From Phycisphaerae bacterium (GTDB taxonomy: Bacteria; Planctomycetota; Phycisphaerae; Tepidisphaerales; Tepidisphaeraceae), in the NCBI GenBank assembly GCA_014380825.1, contig JACMJD010000439.1:1-5298 (forward strand): a DNA stretch of 5,298 nt. Reading direction: 5' to 3'. The notes beneath the pieces were generated by a model. It was not told the DNA's origin. It was given only the letters and a program-made list of their open reading frames with translations, and made no database searches. This document shows, in pieces, positions 4,816 through 5,298 of this stretch (position 1 is the first letter of the stretch; each line of letters opens with the position of its first letter). Position numbers and translations under genes: made by a program.

Positions 4816-5298
4816 ATGGGCTTACCGATTCTGCTGATCCTGTTCGCCACCAGCGCCGCCGCTGTGGTTGCGTATGGGGTGCATCCGGATCTCGCGCAGT
4901 ATTCGAGCGGCCTGATGACCATCATGATCGCGCGCCGACTGATGTGGCCACTCATCTCCGTCTCGCTGATTTTGTGCATCGCGCTGATTGGTTTAGTGAT
5001 CACCGGCAAACGTCGCGCGTGGTGGTTGATCGGCCTGGCGCCGGTGCTCGCGCTGTTCGTCCACCGCTTCCAGACCGACCGCGTTCAATCGTTCGCCGTG
5101 ATCGATAATCCTTCGTTTGCCGATGCGGCCGATGCGACGTTTATTGCGGACTCCGATTGGGTCGTCGGCCTGACGGTGGGCGACACCTCATTTGCCTACC
5201 CGTATGCCGCCCTGTTTCGCTCGCCGGTGGTATTCCAGTCGGAACATGAGCGGCGGATCGTGCTGATATGGTCGCCGTACGCGAATCGGGTACTGGCC
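4816..5298 (+). CDS. DUF3179-like membrane protein (3' truncated)
   Basis: The frame runs from ATG 4816 to the window edge without a stop, giving the first 161 residues. Three hydrophobic segments are seen at about 3-21, 43-63 and 69-83, with basic residues between them (ARR at 39-41, GKRR at 64-67). An extracytoplasmic-type domain begins at about 92. The stretch DWVVGLTVGDTSFAYPYAAL (114-133) followed by PVVFQSE and IVLIWSPYANRVLA (148-161) matches the start of DUF3179, where a VVG..V.G..RAYP strand pair is followed by a YCPLC-type motif. Here the position of that motif reads WSPYAN, with no cysteine. DUF3179 function is not established. A TGA in frame at 4792-4794 rules out an upstream start beyond that point; the Shine-Dalgarno region is weak. 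It diverges from the ABC ATPase gene with 134 bp between the two starts. Confidence 0.75.
   Translation, partial: MGLPILLILFATSAAAVVAYGVHPDLAQYSSGLMTIMIARRLMWPLISVSLILCIALIGLVITGKRRAWWLIGLAPVLALFVHRFQTDRVQSFAVIDNPSFADAADATFIADSDWVVGLTVGDTSFAYPYAALFRSPVVFQSEHERRIVLIWSPYANRVLA

Overview
The window looks like chromosomal DNA from a Gram-negative-type bacterium of moderately high GC (about 60% by eye). The best guess is a planctomycete, possibly of the Phycisphaerae. The reasons are a stand-alone glycogen-binding-type domain, an LpxK with a planctomycete-like N-terminus, a small coiled-coil plus winged-helix (HARE-HTH-like) basic protein and a DUF3179-like membrane protein. This assignment is inference from gene content; no rRNA or other marker is present.

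Layout. (1) Positions 3-341 (+) are the 3' end of a gene whose product ends in an AMPK/CBM48-type glycogen-binding domain. It is closed by a textbook intrinsic terminator at 396-440. (2) A probable 56-residue single-span membrane protein (461-631, +) follows and overlaps, tail to tail, the end of lpxK. (3) A minus-strand operon reads lipoprotein (3261-2596), gluQ (2621-1584), lpxK (1608-598). The junctions overlap by 26 and 25 bp, so translational coupling is likely. It joins a secreted or anchored lipoprotein of unknown role, the enzyme that glutamylates queuosine in tRNA-Asp, and the lipid A 4'-kinase. (4) Divergently, 3457-3846 (+) encodes a small, strongly basic protein with an N-terminal coiled coil and a C-terminal winged helix, laid out like an H-NS-type nucleoid protein. 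It has a strong ribosome binding site and an extended -10 promoter candidate. (5) Between this gene and the convergent ABC gene lies an imperfect inverted repeat (3855-3929) resembling the dispersed AACCACCAAGACAC-type elements of environmental bacteria. (6) A MacB/LolD-type ABC ATPase (4681-3938, -) has no permease beside it. (7) Divergent from it, a DUF3179-like protein with three predicted N-terminal membrane segments starts at 4816 and runs off the window.

There is no CRISPR array, transposase, tRNA or rRNA. The genes are mostly housekeeping or envelope functions, and no multi-gene defence or mobile system is visible. The points most worth following are the H-NS-like HARE-HTH protein, the dispersed-repeat candidate, the orphan ABC ATPase beside the cysteine-free DUF3179 variant, and the unusual abundance of CGATCG in the first two thirds of the window.
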